Shown: positions 51,369-60,186 of the stretch, piece by piece
Numbering within the stretch: position 1 is the first letter of the stretch
Layout of the letters: each line of letters begins with the position of its first letter
Assembly (NCBI GenBank): GCA_003134995.1
Contig: PLDC01000024.1
Coordinates: 1 to 64,000 of the forward strand
DNA from: Acidobacteriaceae bacterium
GTDB taxonomy: Bacteria > Acidobacteriota > Terriglobia > Terriglobales > Acidobacteriaceae
Length of the DNA stretch: 64,000 nt
Direction of reading: 5' to 3'
Notes under the pieces: generated by a model
What the model saw: the letters and a program-made list of their open reading frames with translations, nothing else
Told to the model about the DNA's origin: nothing
The model's database searches: none
Program-made: the position numbers and the translations under genes

Positions 51369-53076
51369 ACGGGATTTCGATGCGGATTGTGAATCCGGAA
51401 TTTACGTTTTGCTGCCAAAGAATCTGCCCGTGATGTTGCTGCAGGATACCCCTACAGGCGCTGAGTCCCAGGCCGGAGATGGTCTGATCTTTTCTTCCTT
51501 CTTCTTTTTTCCCAGCTTCAGCAGAGCTGCCGGCGGCCTCGGAGATGTTGAGGATAGCGAGGCCGTCCTTTTTTTCGGCGGTGACGATGAGAGCGCCCTT
51601 GCTGCTCTGACCGACGGCATAGAGCGCGTCGTTCATGATTTGAATGCAGACCTGCAGCAACTGATTGGAATCTCCCTGAACGATGAGCGGCTCCGGCGAA
51701 AGTTCGCTGCGCACTTCTATGTTGAGAGCCTGCCACTGCGGCTGCGAGAGCTTGACGGCGGTGCGCAACAGAGTTTTGAGATCCACGGAAGCCATTGCAG
51801 CCGGGCCTTGCCGCGCGAAACTGAGAAGGCTGGCCACCAGAGACTTGGTGCGGCGGACATGCTGTCCAATTCTGGCCGCGAGTTCATGCTGTTCCGGGTT
51901 GAGAGGCGTGGTGAGAAGAAGATCGGAATAGCCGAGCATGGCGGTGATGGGATTGTTGAGTTCGTGGGTGACGCCACCTACGAGTTGTCCGATCGAGGCC
52001 AGCTTTTCCGCTTCTGTGATCTGGGCCTGCAAGCGCTTCAGGTTGTCCAGAGACTCACGCGAGTGGGATAAGAGTCGAAGCAATTCGCCATCGAGCAAGC
52101 GCTGCCGCACGAAGACCATGACGCCCATGAGAAGCGCGGCGCCCAGAGTCAGGAGCACGCGGAACGAACGGATGGGCGCGGGCTGAGCGGTATCGAGCAG
52201 CGCCCAGGCTGCAAACAGCGGAAGTGAGAAAGCCGCGATCATTCCCAGACGGGCCAGCCAAACGCCATGAGATGTGGATGTGGAAGGAATGCCGGTTTGC
52301 GGTTCGCGCTCGCGCGTGCGCAGGCCGATGACCGTGATCCATGCCATGGAAACCGCCAGGGGAATGTCGTAGAGGCTTCCACTGTAATAAGAATGGCGGC
52401 TAAGGGCCCAGTTGGCGATGTAAGAACTGGCGGCGTAGATAAAACTCGCTCCGAAAAGGCTCGCGTAAAAAGTTTTCCATCCGCCTTTGCTGTCTTTCCA
52501 GGCCAGCAGAAGGGCGCCCAGAAATGCCAATTTCTCAATGAGGTATAAAGAATTGAGATTTGCGCCGTAGGCGGGCACGTCAGCCACGACATACTGCCAC
52601 GGAATGACAATGAGGACGTAGAGATAAGCCCACCAGACCATCATCAGGGCAAAATCGAGGCGGCGGAGCCGGGCGGCGTATTCATCCTCCTGGGCATGGG
52701 GCCGCAGCGCGAGAGCGGCCATGAGTGGCACAATGTGCAGGAAGAGAACAATATCGGCCGCGCAGAGATCGGGTACAGGCGTGCGCAACCAGATTTCGTG
52801 GTAGGTCCAAAACAACTGGTAGGTAAACCAGAAAGTGATGCCGATCTCAATGAATGTCCAGAACAGGCGCAAACGCCCGCGCGAAGTCACGATATGAGGA
52901 ATGATGGACATCGACCCGGAGAAAAGCAGGAGGCACTGAATCACATCGCTGAGGGCGGTGAGACGAAAAGAGTCGTGCAGAAAAAGCGCAGCGAGGACCA
53001 GAGTCGCCAGACACACTGCGACTGCGGCGGTCCAAAGCTTGCTGTAGGTGCGCAAGAAGACGGTCCTCAATGGCAT
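51292..53076 (-). CDS. multi-span sensor histidine kinase
   Basis: A 594-residue kinase with about eight N-terminal membrane segments (VAVCLATLVLAALFL onward to about residue 330), a linker, then HisKA with His in VGGVTHELNNPITAMLGYSD and HATPase_c (about 480-590) with LLQVCIQIMNDALYAVGQS. No separate receiver gene follows it. The ATG at 53076 is preferred over an upstream reading that includes a word-repeat run. It overlaps the end of rlmN tail to tail by 77 bases. Confidence 0.85.
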   Translation of the reverse strand: MPLRTVFLRTYSKLWTAAVAVCLATLVLAALFLHDSFRLTALSDVIQCLLLFSGSMSIIPHIVTSRGRLRLFWTFIEIGITFWFTYQLFWTYHEIWLRTPVPDLCAADIVLFLHIVPLMAALALRPHAQEDEYAARLRRLDFALMMVWWAYLYVLIVIPWQYVVADVPAYGANLNSLYLIEKLAFLGALLLAWKDSKGGWKTFYASLFGASFIYAASSYIANWALSRHSYYSGSLYDIPLAVSMAWITVIGLRTREREPQTGIPSTSTSHGVWLARLGMIAAFSLPLFAAWALLDTAQPAPIRSFRVLLTLGAALLMGVMVFVRQRLLDGELLRLLSHSRESLDNLKRLQAQITEAEKLASIGQLVGGVTHELNNPITAMLGYSDLLLTTPLNPEQHELAARIGQHVRRTKSLVASLLSFARQGPAAMASVDLKTLLRTAVKLSQPQWQALNIEVRSELSPEPLIVQGDSNQLLQVCIQIMNDALYAVGQSSKGALIVTAEKKDGLAILNISEAAGSSAEAGKKEEGRKDQTISGLGLSACRGILQQHHGQILWQQNVNSGFTIRIEIPFTPPAPTEKSPVTGVPVMWQPQPFA

Positions 53077-53118
53077 TCTAGTCTGGGAGTTGAGTGGGCT
53101 GCGGTTACGCAAGTAACT

Positions 53119-53165
53119 CGGGGAATTTGTAATTGGGTAATTTTGCAATTTGGTAATTTAAGGGT
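53119..53165. repeat. TAATTTGGTAATT word run
   Basis: Variants of GTAATTGGG and GTAATTT are repeated in the gap between the two divergent kinase genes. It is the AT-rich member of the window's word-repeat class. Confidence 0.5.
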
Positions 53166-53345
53166 GCGCGGCGCGCATGAATGCGTGCGCTGATACGGAT
53201 CTCTCCCTACGCCATAGACTGGCGGGGATGGCAGTCAGAAAGTTTTGCTTGCTCCCGATCTTTCTTTTCCATAAGATGCGGAGCATTCCCGGGGCGGCTG
53301 ACAGATTTGTTCTCCAAATTCATACTTCAGTGGAAGTGACTCGAC

Positions 53346-55163
53346 TTGCAGGCTGACGCTCATCACAGTTTTCTTGACCGACCGCAGGCTGCGACCGATC
53401 CCAGCGAAACTCGGCGGATCGAGCGCTGGCTGGCGACGGCGCGGGTGTTTCTGGCTATTTCCGCGCTGGCCGCGATCTACATGGATCCCACGCGGTTGGG
53501 ACAAGGGCCGATAGCCTACGGCCTGCTCGGACTTTACCTGATCCATGGCGTGCTGGTGATGACGCTGTTGCGGCGAAGAAAGCAGTCGACGCCGGCGTTT
53601 CGCATCCTGGTTCACACTGCCGATATCGTATGGCCGGCGTTGATCTCAGTATTTGCCGAAGGACCGCGGAGCCCGTTTTTCCTTTTCTTCTTTTTCGTGC
53701 TGGCGGCTTCCGCCTACCGGTGGGGATTGTGGGAGACGTTGGGCACGGCGGCGGCTGAAGTAGCTTTGCTGTGGATTGAGAGCTTCGTGCTGCTGCACGT
53801 GTTGGCAACGCGCGGAGCAAGCCTGCCTTCGCGTGTTTTGTCGGGTCTGCAAAACAATCTGCCGGAGTTCGAGCCGAAGCGCCTGTTCATGCTGTCGGTC
53901 TATCTGCTGGTGATGGGGTTGCTGCTGGGGTATCTGGCGCGGCAGCAGAAACGGTTGCGCGCGGAGAAAGCGGTGGTGACCCGTCTTCTGGCAAAGATAC
54001 GGGTGGAAGCGGGACTTACTGGAACTCTGCAGCAGATTTGCCTAGAAATTTCCAGCCGGTGCGGAGCAGCGCGGATGCTGATCGCATCGCAGGAAATTCA
54101 CAGCCATCGAATGTTTCTGGGCGAGTTGCGCAGAGGGGATGAGGCGGCTTCCGAGTTCAAATGGCTCGAATCCAGCCCGCGCGACGCGAAAATCTATCTG
54201 GAGGATTTTCCGGGCGAGGTATGTTACGCGTCGAATGCAAAAGACCGATGGTCTGTGATCGCCGTGGACCACGAGGGAAATCCGGTATCTTCGCCCTCGA
54301 GTGAGCCGCTGGCTAAGCTGAAAGAGCGGCAATCCTTTCGGTCGCTGATTGCGATTTCATTCGTGTTCGGTGGCGAGTGGCGCGGGCGGGTGCTCGTATT
54401 CGATCCGTCGCGATATGGAGAGACGCACGAGGAGTTGCGTTTTCTGCTCGATTTATTCCGGCAAGTGGGGCCGGCGGTGTACAACGTCTACCTGCTGCAC
54501 CGGTTGCGGCGGCGGGCAGGGGCTGCGGAGCGCGCGCGCTTCGCGAGAGAATTACACGACGGCGCCGTGCAATCTCTGATCGCGGTGGAGATGCAGGTGG
54601 ATGTTCTGCGGCGCCAGGCGGAGACTACGCCAGCGGTGGTGAGTCCGGAACTGGGCCGGATTCAGGGTTTGCTGCGCGAGGAAGTGCTGAAGCTGCGAGA
54701 ACTAATGCAGCAGATGAAATCGATCGACGTGGATGATCGCAGGTTCCTGAGCATCGTGACCGATACCGTAGAGCGGTTTGAGCGCGAGACAGGGATTTCC
54801 GCGCGCTTCGTGACCGATATTGAGAAGCTGGAGATGCCGGGGAAGGTTTGCCGCGAGATGTTGCGGATTGTGCAGGAAGGGCTGGTGAACGTGCGCAAGC
54901 ACAGCAAAGCGCGTCACGCGCTGGTGAGGCTGAGTTCGAATGACAGCCAGTGGAGCCTGACGCTGGAAGACGACGGCAAAGGTTTTCCGTTTTCCGGCCG
55001 CCTGACGCAGGATGAACTGGAAACGATGGGCAAGGGGCCGATGATTATAAAAGAACGAGTGCGTTTAATTGCGGGCGCGCTCACTGTAGAATCGAATCCC
55101 GGCCTTGGGACGCGGTTGGAAGTCAAGGTTCCGAAGGGTGGAGAGGTTTCCGATGAATTTTAA
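53346..55163 (+). CDS. sensor histidine kinase with GAF-like and HisKA_3 domains
   Basis: A 605-residue membrane kinase. The N-terminus has five or six membrane segments (about 30-210), then a GAF-like region (about 220-385), HisKA_3 with His in RARFARELHDGAVQSLIAVE, and an ATPase domain with REMLRIVQEGLVNVRKHSKA. Its partner regulator overlaps by 11 bases. The start is TTG with GGAAG upstream; no in-frame ATG is suitable. It is the NarX/DegS family. Confidence 0.85.
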   Translation: MQADAHHSFLDRPQAATDPSETRRIERWLATARVFLAISALAAIYMDPTRLGQGPIAYGLLGLYLIHGVLVMTLLRRRKQSTPAFRILVHTADIVWPALISVFAEGPRSPFFLFFFFVLAASAYRWGLWETLGTAAAEVALLWIESFVLLHVLATRGASLPSRVLSGLQNNLPEFEPKRLFMLSVYLLVMGLLLGYLARQQKRLRAEKAVVTRLLAKIRVEAGLTGTLQQICLEISSRCGAARMLIASQEIHSHRMFLGELRRGDEAASEFKWLESSPRDAKIYLEDFPGEVCYASNAKDRWSVIAVDHEGNPVSSPSSEPLAKLKERQSFRSLIAISFVFGGEWRGRVLVFDPSRYGETHEELRFLLDLFRQVGPAVYNVYLLHRLRRRAGAAERARFARELHDGAVQSLIAVEMQVDVLRRQAETTPAVVSPELGRIQGLLREEVLKLRELMQQMKSIDVDDRRFLSIVTDTVERFERETGISARFVTDIEKLEMPGKVCREMLRIVQEGLVNVRKHSKARHALVRLSSNDSQWSLTLEDDGKGFPFSGRLTQDELETMGKGPMIIKERVRLIAGALTVESNPGLGTRLEVKVPKGGEVSDEF

Positions 55164-55842
55164 GAAATCACAGCCAGTTCGTATCGTGATTGCGGATGAC
55201 CATCCAATCTTCCGTGATGGTCTGCGGCGGTTGCTGGAAGCGGAAACGGATTTGAAAGTGATCGGTGAGGGTTCCGACGGCGCGGAAGCCGTGCGGCTGG
55301 CGCGGACGCTGAAGCCCGACATTCTTCTGCTCGATCTGGCGATGCCGAGGCATCCTGGGCTGGAGGCTTTGCGGGATCTGAGTTCGGGCGCGGTTGCAAC
55401 TCCGGTGCGCGTGATCCTGCTGACGGCGGCGGCAGAGAAGAGCCAGATTGTGGAAGCTTTGCAGTTGGGCGCGCGCGGAGTGGTGCTGAAGGATTCCGCC
55501 ACGCAGTTGCTGTTGAAAGCGATTCATACGGTGATGTCTGGCGAATACTGGGTGGGGCGGGAGAGCGTCTCAAACCTGGTGCAGTATTTGCGGACGCTTG
55601 TGCAATCTTCGAGCGACGAAGCGCGGCAGAGGAAGTTCGGCTTGACTCCGCGCGAGCTGGAAATTGTGGCCGCAGTGGTGGCGGGATACTCCAATAAAGA
55701 GATTGCCGAATACTTTAAGATCAGCGAAGACACGGTCAAACATCATCTGAGCAATATTTTCGACAAACTGGGAGTTTCTACCCGGCTGGAATTGGCTCTG
55801 TTTGCGGTGAACCAATCGCTTCCGCTGAAAAGCATTGGCTGA
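55153..55842 (+). CDS. NarL-type response regulator
   Basis: A 229-residue regulator. The receiver has acidic IADDHPIFRDG and the phosphoacceptor Asp in DILLLDLAMPRH; the LuxR-type DNA-binding end has LTPRELEIVAAVVAGYSNKE and ISEDTVKHHLSNIFDKLGVS. The ATG at 55153 overlaps the kinase end. Its targets are unknown; a pilin gene follows about 200 bases on. Confidence 0.9.
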   Translation: MNFKKSQPVRIVIADDHPIFRDGLRRLLEAETDLKVIGEGSDGAEAVRLARTLKPDILLLDLAMPRHPGLEALRDLSSGAVATPVRVILLTAAAEKSQIVEALQLGARGVVLKDSATQLLLKAIHTVMSGEYWVGRESVSNLVQYLRTLVQSSSDEARQRKFGLTPRELEIVAAVVAGYSNKEIAEYFKISEDTVKHHLSNIFDKLGVSTRLELALFAVNQSLPLKSIG

Positions 55843-56045
55843 CGATGGCTTAAGTCCATCGCCTAAAGTAACCGTAGATGGCACAAAAGGGCTATTGGCG
55901 GTATTCAGCAGCTCATTTATTATCTCCAGAATACCAGCGATTCACAAACCAGCCTCGGGACAAGAACTGATGGGATCACAGTTGTTGTGGTCCTTGCCCC
56001 CAGTTACAGTCGGGCGCGGTTACGACAAATATTAAGGAGAGCCCC

Positions 56046-56210
56046 GTGGCAAACTTTCTACGAAAACTTTGGCAGGAAGAAAATGGTCAGGATATCGCCG
56101 AGTATGCGGTGATGCTTGCGGTTATTCTGGTGATCGTGGTGGGCACGGTCCGGCTGATCGGATCGAACGCGAATAATGTGTTCTCGAACGTCGCCAGCGC
56201 TATTCAATAG
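56046..56210 (+). CDS. Flp/Fap pilin
   Basis: A 54-residue pilin that starts at GTG with AAGGAGAGCCCC before it. It reads VANFLRKLWQEENGQDIAEY then a hydrophobic helix AVMLAVILVIVVGTVRLIGS. The G-Q-D-I-A-E-Y type motif with the Glu is the mark of Flp-type pilins, which are cleaved before the hydrophobic core. No tad export or prepilin peptidase genes are in the window, so it is a lone pilin gene. It may be controlled by the preceding two-component pair. Confidence 0.85.
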   Translation: MANFLRKLWQEENGQDIAEYAVMLAVILVIVVGTVRLIGSNANNVFSNVASAIQ

Positions 56211-56278
56211 GAATTCGATAGAAGACTCGGTCGATGGTCGAGCCCGACGTGTCGCGACATCCGTCCATGCGTCCCTGA

Positions 56279-56752
56279 CTACTCGGCGAACTGGACGAAG
56301 AGCGCGACCCAGTCGTTTGTGCCTAAAACCCGGAAAGTGTGGCCTTTGCCCGTGAGATCCTCGGCGAGGAAGATTTGTCCGGGCTCCGCGTAAATCTTTT
56401 CTCCGCCCGCGATTTCAATCTCCGCCAGGCCACTGATTGGGATTACGTAGCGACGCTTATCCGCATTGTGCCAGCTTTCAAAAAAGCCGGGAGCCAGGCG
56501 CACCACGTACGAACTCGTAACTTTCACCGGTTCGGATTGTTCTATGGTGTCTGGCCCGCCCGGTATAGCAGAGAGCTTCACGCTGATCCGTTCCGCGTGG
56601 CTTAGGCCATCAGCGCCGGTGAATAGCCGCGTAGCCATGACGGGCTCACGTTGCTGAGCGGTGACGATGCTCCGGCCACGATAGGCATACGCGGCAAAGG
56701 CAAGCAAAGTAACGGTGGCCCCGAAAATAATCCGGATGGTGATGGATTTCAT
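56279..56752 (-). CDS. exported cupin-like protein
   Basis: A 157-residue protein with a signal or anchor segment (about 5-22, TIRIIFGATVTLLAFAAYA) and a C-terminal cupin-like barrel (about 55-150): SSYVVRLAPGFFESWHNADK, RRYVIPISGLAEIEIAGGEK and AEPGQIFLAEDLTGKGHTF, with His that could bind a metal. No enzyme function can be given. The start at 56752 is chosen because the signal segment follows directly. Confidence 0.7.
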   Translation of the reverse strand: MKSITIRIIFGATVTLLAFAAYAYRGRSIVTAQQREPVMATRLFTGADGLSHAERISVKLSAIPGGPDTIEQSEPVKVTSSYVVRLAPGFFESWHNADKRRYVIPISGLAEIEIAGGEKIYAEPGQIFLAEDLTGKGHTFRVLGTNDWVALFVQFAE

Positions 56753-56858
56753 GCCTTCCCCCGCTGGTATTAGGGAAGCATGATACATCAGCCTGAGTTG
56801 AGGGCGCGGAGGTCGCTGTGGGCGTTCCGAGCGAACGACTTGCGCAAACGCACACCGG

Positions 56859-58694
56859 TTATTTCGAGACGGGCGCGGTTAGCGCGACCTTGTCGCTGCC
56901 GGGTGTCGAGATTCTCGTCAGGTACGGGAAGAATGGTGTGATCTCGAACGGTATCTTCTCTTTCGCGGAACTCAGCGCAACCGGCTTCGCCTTCGCCAAT
57001 TCCACTTGATCGGTCAGGGGATCAAGCTTGATGCGTCCTCCAAGCGGGAGCGCGGCAATCTGATCGGTGCGTTGCGGCTGCAGTTCGGGCGCGGCCGAGA
57101 GCAGCGCTGACATGCGGATGCTCTTGCTGCTGGCGATGCTGTTGCCCATGTGCGGGCGAATCAAGTTGGGCAGCTCGGGAGCGGCCTTCTGCATGGCCTT
57201 CAAGAACAATCCGGCGCTTCCCAGTTTGTCTTTGTAGGGAGAGTTCTTCAGCAATTCCAAAGCCTTGACGTCGGCAGCTTCCTCGTCGGACGGTTTGCGT
57301 TTGAAATCGAAGCGCTCGAACGAGTCTTGGTCGGGGAAGAACATTCGGTCATTGAACGCGAGCTTGGTATCGAAGGGATGTCCAAGCACGATGTGGCTGA
57401 GTTCGTGGGCGAGGACCATGGCGAGCGAAGCTTCATCGGGAAGAACATCGAGCAGGCCACGGCTGACGACAATGGTGTGGCCGATGGTGAATGACTCGAG
57501 CGGCGAAGTGATCAGTACGCGGCAGCGGACATCAGCCTGCAGGTCAAGGTTATTGGTGACCAGCAAGTTGTTGACCACGGTTTGAAGAATCTTGTCGACC
57601 TCGCCGGGAGGAGCTATGAGACCGATCTTTTGCAGGCGTTCGACTGCGTTATCTTCAGCCTGGCGTTCCCACATGCGCAGAGCGACTACGGGATTGGCGT
57701 CGGCAGCGGCTTCAGTCTGGTCTTTCACAGACTGGGGAGAATCCACCAGAATCTGCGTGAATTCGGAATCTTTGTTCAGAGCTTTTAAGTCGTATCCCCA
57801 AAGACGGGTCTGGGCGCGGAAGTGGAGAGTCTGGCCCAGGTTGGTTTTCATATTCGACTCTTCGCTGTAGATGTACGCAGGAAGCCATGTGCCGGGGCGC
57901 AGGTTCAGGCGCCAACTATCGAAGTGCAGGTAGATGTTAGCGTTGGCTCGCGAGTTGTAAGTGCCGTTGAAGCGGACAATGTTGTAATCCTGGTCCTCGA
58001 CCCACATGCGCCCGATGAAGCGGCCGGACCCGGCGTCTGACCTGGGTTCGACGTCGATGACGAGGCAGCGTACTTCTCCGAGAAATTCGCGGCGGACGAG
58101 AGTGAAGCTGTAATACTTTTTCTGGAAATCAGGATCGAGGACGACCATCTGCGCGAAGCCCAGCGGCAGAAAGTGCAACGCATAAAGACCAGTCAGGTGG
58201 TTGACCATGCGGCGGCCGAAGCCGGGCTGGCCGATAAACGAAGTGTCTTCAGGACCATCGCTCATGTCGAGGCGCCCGAGAAAATACTGATCTTTCACCG
58301 GCAGGGCGTTTCCCTCTTTATCGGTTTTAAGATCCTGGAGATACGTCTCGACCATGGGGCGCATGTGGCGCATCTGGGCGACGAACAGATGCTCCTTCTG
58401 AACTACGCGGTCCATCACTTCGCTGAACGACGCTGGAGGGGGAACCACCGGAGTAGCGGGAGCAGGAGTCGCTTGAACAGGCTCTGCTGGCGCCACGGGC
58501 GGCGCGGGCGCCGCATCACTAGGCGGCGCATCGGTGGTGGCCGGGGGTGCCGAAGCAGGCGCCGCAGTTGGCGCAGAAGCGGGTGCGGAAGGTGTTGCTG
58601 CCGGCGCAGAGGCCGCCGGATCCTGCGATAGCGCAGGCAAAGCGCAAGCCAGCAAAAGCAAAAATGAGAGTGAACCTACCTGAAAAATACGCAT
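56859..58694 (-). CDS. secreted M48-family metalloprotease
   Basis: A 611-residue exported protease. The signal peptide is MRIFQVGSLSFLLLLACALP, then an Ala/Pro-rich stretch of about 75 residues, a large beta-rich region, and the M48 zinc motif HELSH in LAMVLAHELSHIVLGH with a downstream EEAADVKALELL Glu/Asp. This is the Ste24/BepA-like fold. The ATG at 58694 follows AAGG. It may process envelope proteins. It follows a TonB-like gene by 25 bases. Confidence 0.85.
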   Translation of the reverse strand: MRIFQVGSLSFLLLLACALPALSQDPAASAPAATPSAPASAPTAAPASAPPATTDAPPSDAAPAPPVAPAEPVQATPAPATPVVPPPASFSEVMDRVVQKEHLFVAQMRHMRPMVETYLQDLKTDKEGNALPVKDQYFLGRLDMSDGPEDTSFIGQPGFGRRMVNHLTGLYALHFLPLGFAQMVVLDPDFQKKYYSFTLVRREFLGEVRCLVIDVEPRSDAGSGRFIGRMWVEDQDYNIVRFNGTYNSRANANIYLHFDSWRLNLRPGTWLPAYIYSEESNMKTNLGQTLHFRAQTRLWGYDLKALNKDSEFTQILVDSPQSVKDQTEAAADANPVVALRMWERQAEDNAVERLQKIGLIAPPGEVDKILQTVVNNLLVTNNLDLQADVRCRVLITSPLESFTIGHTIVVSRGLLDVLPDEASLAMVLAHELSHIVLGHPFDTKLAFNDRMFFPDQDSFERFDFKRKPSDEEAADVKALELLKNSPYKDKLGSAGLFLKAMQKAAPELPNLIRPHMGNSIASSKSIRMSALLSAAPELQPQRTDQIAALPLGGRIKLDPLTDQVELAKAKPVALSSAKEKIPFEITPFFPYLTRISTPGSDKVALTAPVSK

Positions 58695-58719
58695 TAAAGA
58701 CCTTCTGACTGAGAGCAAA

Positions 58720-59751
58720 TTATGCCAACTGAAAAATAATATGCAAGACCACAGTGGAATCGGCGGGCTGGCCGTCGCGCATCGCCGGTTTGAAATGAAT
58801 CTGTTGCGCAGCTTTGACGGCGTTGTCGTCGAGGCCGTGACCTAATCCGCGAACCACGCGCACCACATGCAGGCTTCCGGACGCTTCCAGAACCACTTCC
58901 AGAAGAACCTCGCCTTCGATCTTCAGACTACGCGCTTCCTGAGTATAGATGGGCGTAGGTTTCGAAAGGATTTCCGCGGGTATCGCTCTAGCTGCGGATT
59001 CTGCCGCATGCGAACGTATCGTCGGCGGCGCGGGAACATCCGCGCTGGCAAAGCCGCTGGATTGAACGGTGTTTGCGCGTGGGCGGTTTTCCGTTGTGGC
59101 AGTGCCATTGCCAAATCCGGAACTGGCGACCACGCCGGGCACTCCCTCGGCGCCGCCGGTGCCGTTGCCAGAGCCGGGCCCGGAAGGAAGATCGAACGAT
59201 CCGGCGGCCGCAATGTTAACCGCTTTGCCTTGACCGGCCTTGGCGGGAATTCCGTTGGGATCTCCGAAGCCGCCGGTCTGCACTTGCGACGGAGCGCGCG
59301 CGATGGTGGGAGTCGCCGAGCTGCCCGTGGAAAACGTATTCATCTTCACTGCCTCTTTGGGAATGACGGGAGCGGCAGGGATGGGATCCAGCTTCTTCGG
59401 CTCCAGCCGAACCGTGGGAGCGGACTCATCTTCCACTTTCACTGGAGTCTTTGGCAGCGGAGCGGGCAGTCGTAAAGTATTCACCGGCTGGAGTTCTGCG
59501 ACGAAAGTCGGCTGCGGCAGGCGGCGCACCGGTTGCGGGTCATGATTCACTGGAACTGGAGTGCTGACGAGTTCGATCGAACGAAAATTATGCTCCTGAG
59601 GCGAAACCACGGATGGATACAACAAGCGCACCCAGATGAGGAACGCCACCGCCAGCGCTTGCGCGCCGGAGCTGAAAACGAATTCCGTCCAAGGCTTTCT
59701 CGTCTCCGGAAGCAGGGAGAAGAGATTCTCTCGGGAAGCAGCAGGACTCAT
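58720..59751 (-). CDS. TonB-family protein
   Basis: A 343-residue protein with one N-terminal membrane segment (about 28-45, SSGAQALAVAFLIWVRLLY), a Pro-rich periplasmic linker (LPAPLPKTPVKVEDES) and a C-terminal TonB domain: KPTPIYTQEARSLKIEGEVL, LEASGSLHVVRVVRGLGHGL and AVKAAQQIHFKPAMRDGQPA. It is a second TonB-like protein in the window, unlike the first in its linker. Start: ATG at 59751; a GTG four codons before is possible. Confidence 0.85.
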   Translation of the reverse strand: MSPAASRENLFSLLPETRKPWTEFVFSSGAQALAVAFLIWVRLLYPSVVSPQEHNFRSIELVSTPVPVNHDPQPVRRLPQPTFVAELQPVNTLRLPAPLPKTPVKVEDESAPTVRLEPKKLDPIPAAPVIPKEAVKMNTFSTGSSATPTIARAPSQVQTGGFGDPNGIPAKAGQGKAVNIAAAGSFDLPSGPGSGNGTGGAEGVPGVVASSGFGNGTATTENRPRANTVQSSGFASADVPAPPTIRSHAAESAARAIPAEILSKPTPIYTQEARSLKIEGEVLLEVVLEASGSLHVVRVVRGLGHGLDDNAVKAAQQIHFKPAMRDGQPADSTVVLHIIFQLA

Positions 59752-60186
59752 ATCGGAGTTCACTCGTTAGCTGTAGAAAACACGCATTCGGAACTGAAGT
59801 TTCTGGGGCCGCGGCGAAAACGCTGGAACCGCCACGGCCTTATAAGTCTACAACGAAGTCGACAATCCCAGTGTAGAAAGCTGCACGGCAAAGGCCATTT
59901 CGGCGGCAACTTTGAAGTCTATCTAGCTAATGTTTCAAGTACTTACGCGGACCGCTTTGTGAGGTTCAAGCAGGCGGCGCAAGAAAGAGCAAAAAATTAC
60001 ACCCTAGGCACGGTTCTTTATACTTTCGCGGGTACCTTCCCGGAATCTTGCCATCGGAGCCCGCGAACCGGCCGAGCCGGTCCCCTGATTGAATCGACCA
60101 TTAAGATCTTGCTTCAGACGGATAAAAGGTTAGCATTTATTCCGCCAGGGCCGTCCTTTTTAAACACTTTCTTCGGGCGCTTCTGA
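59752..60186. other. intergenic stretch, no gene recognised
   Basis: This 435-base gap lies between the TonB-like and the sugar-dehydrogenase genes, both on the minus strand. I see no reading frame with a good ribosome-binding site and no marked repeat; it may hold the promoter for the TonB-like gene. Confidence 0.4.

Noticed and set aside
59533..60186. 217-residue plus-strand frame opposite the TonB-like gene
   Set aside because: Half lies antisense to a well-supported gene and the rest has no motif or ribosome-binding site.
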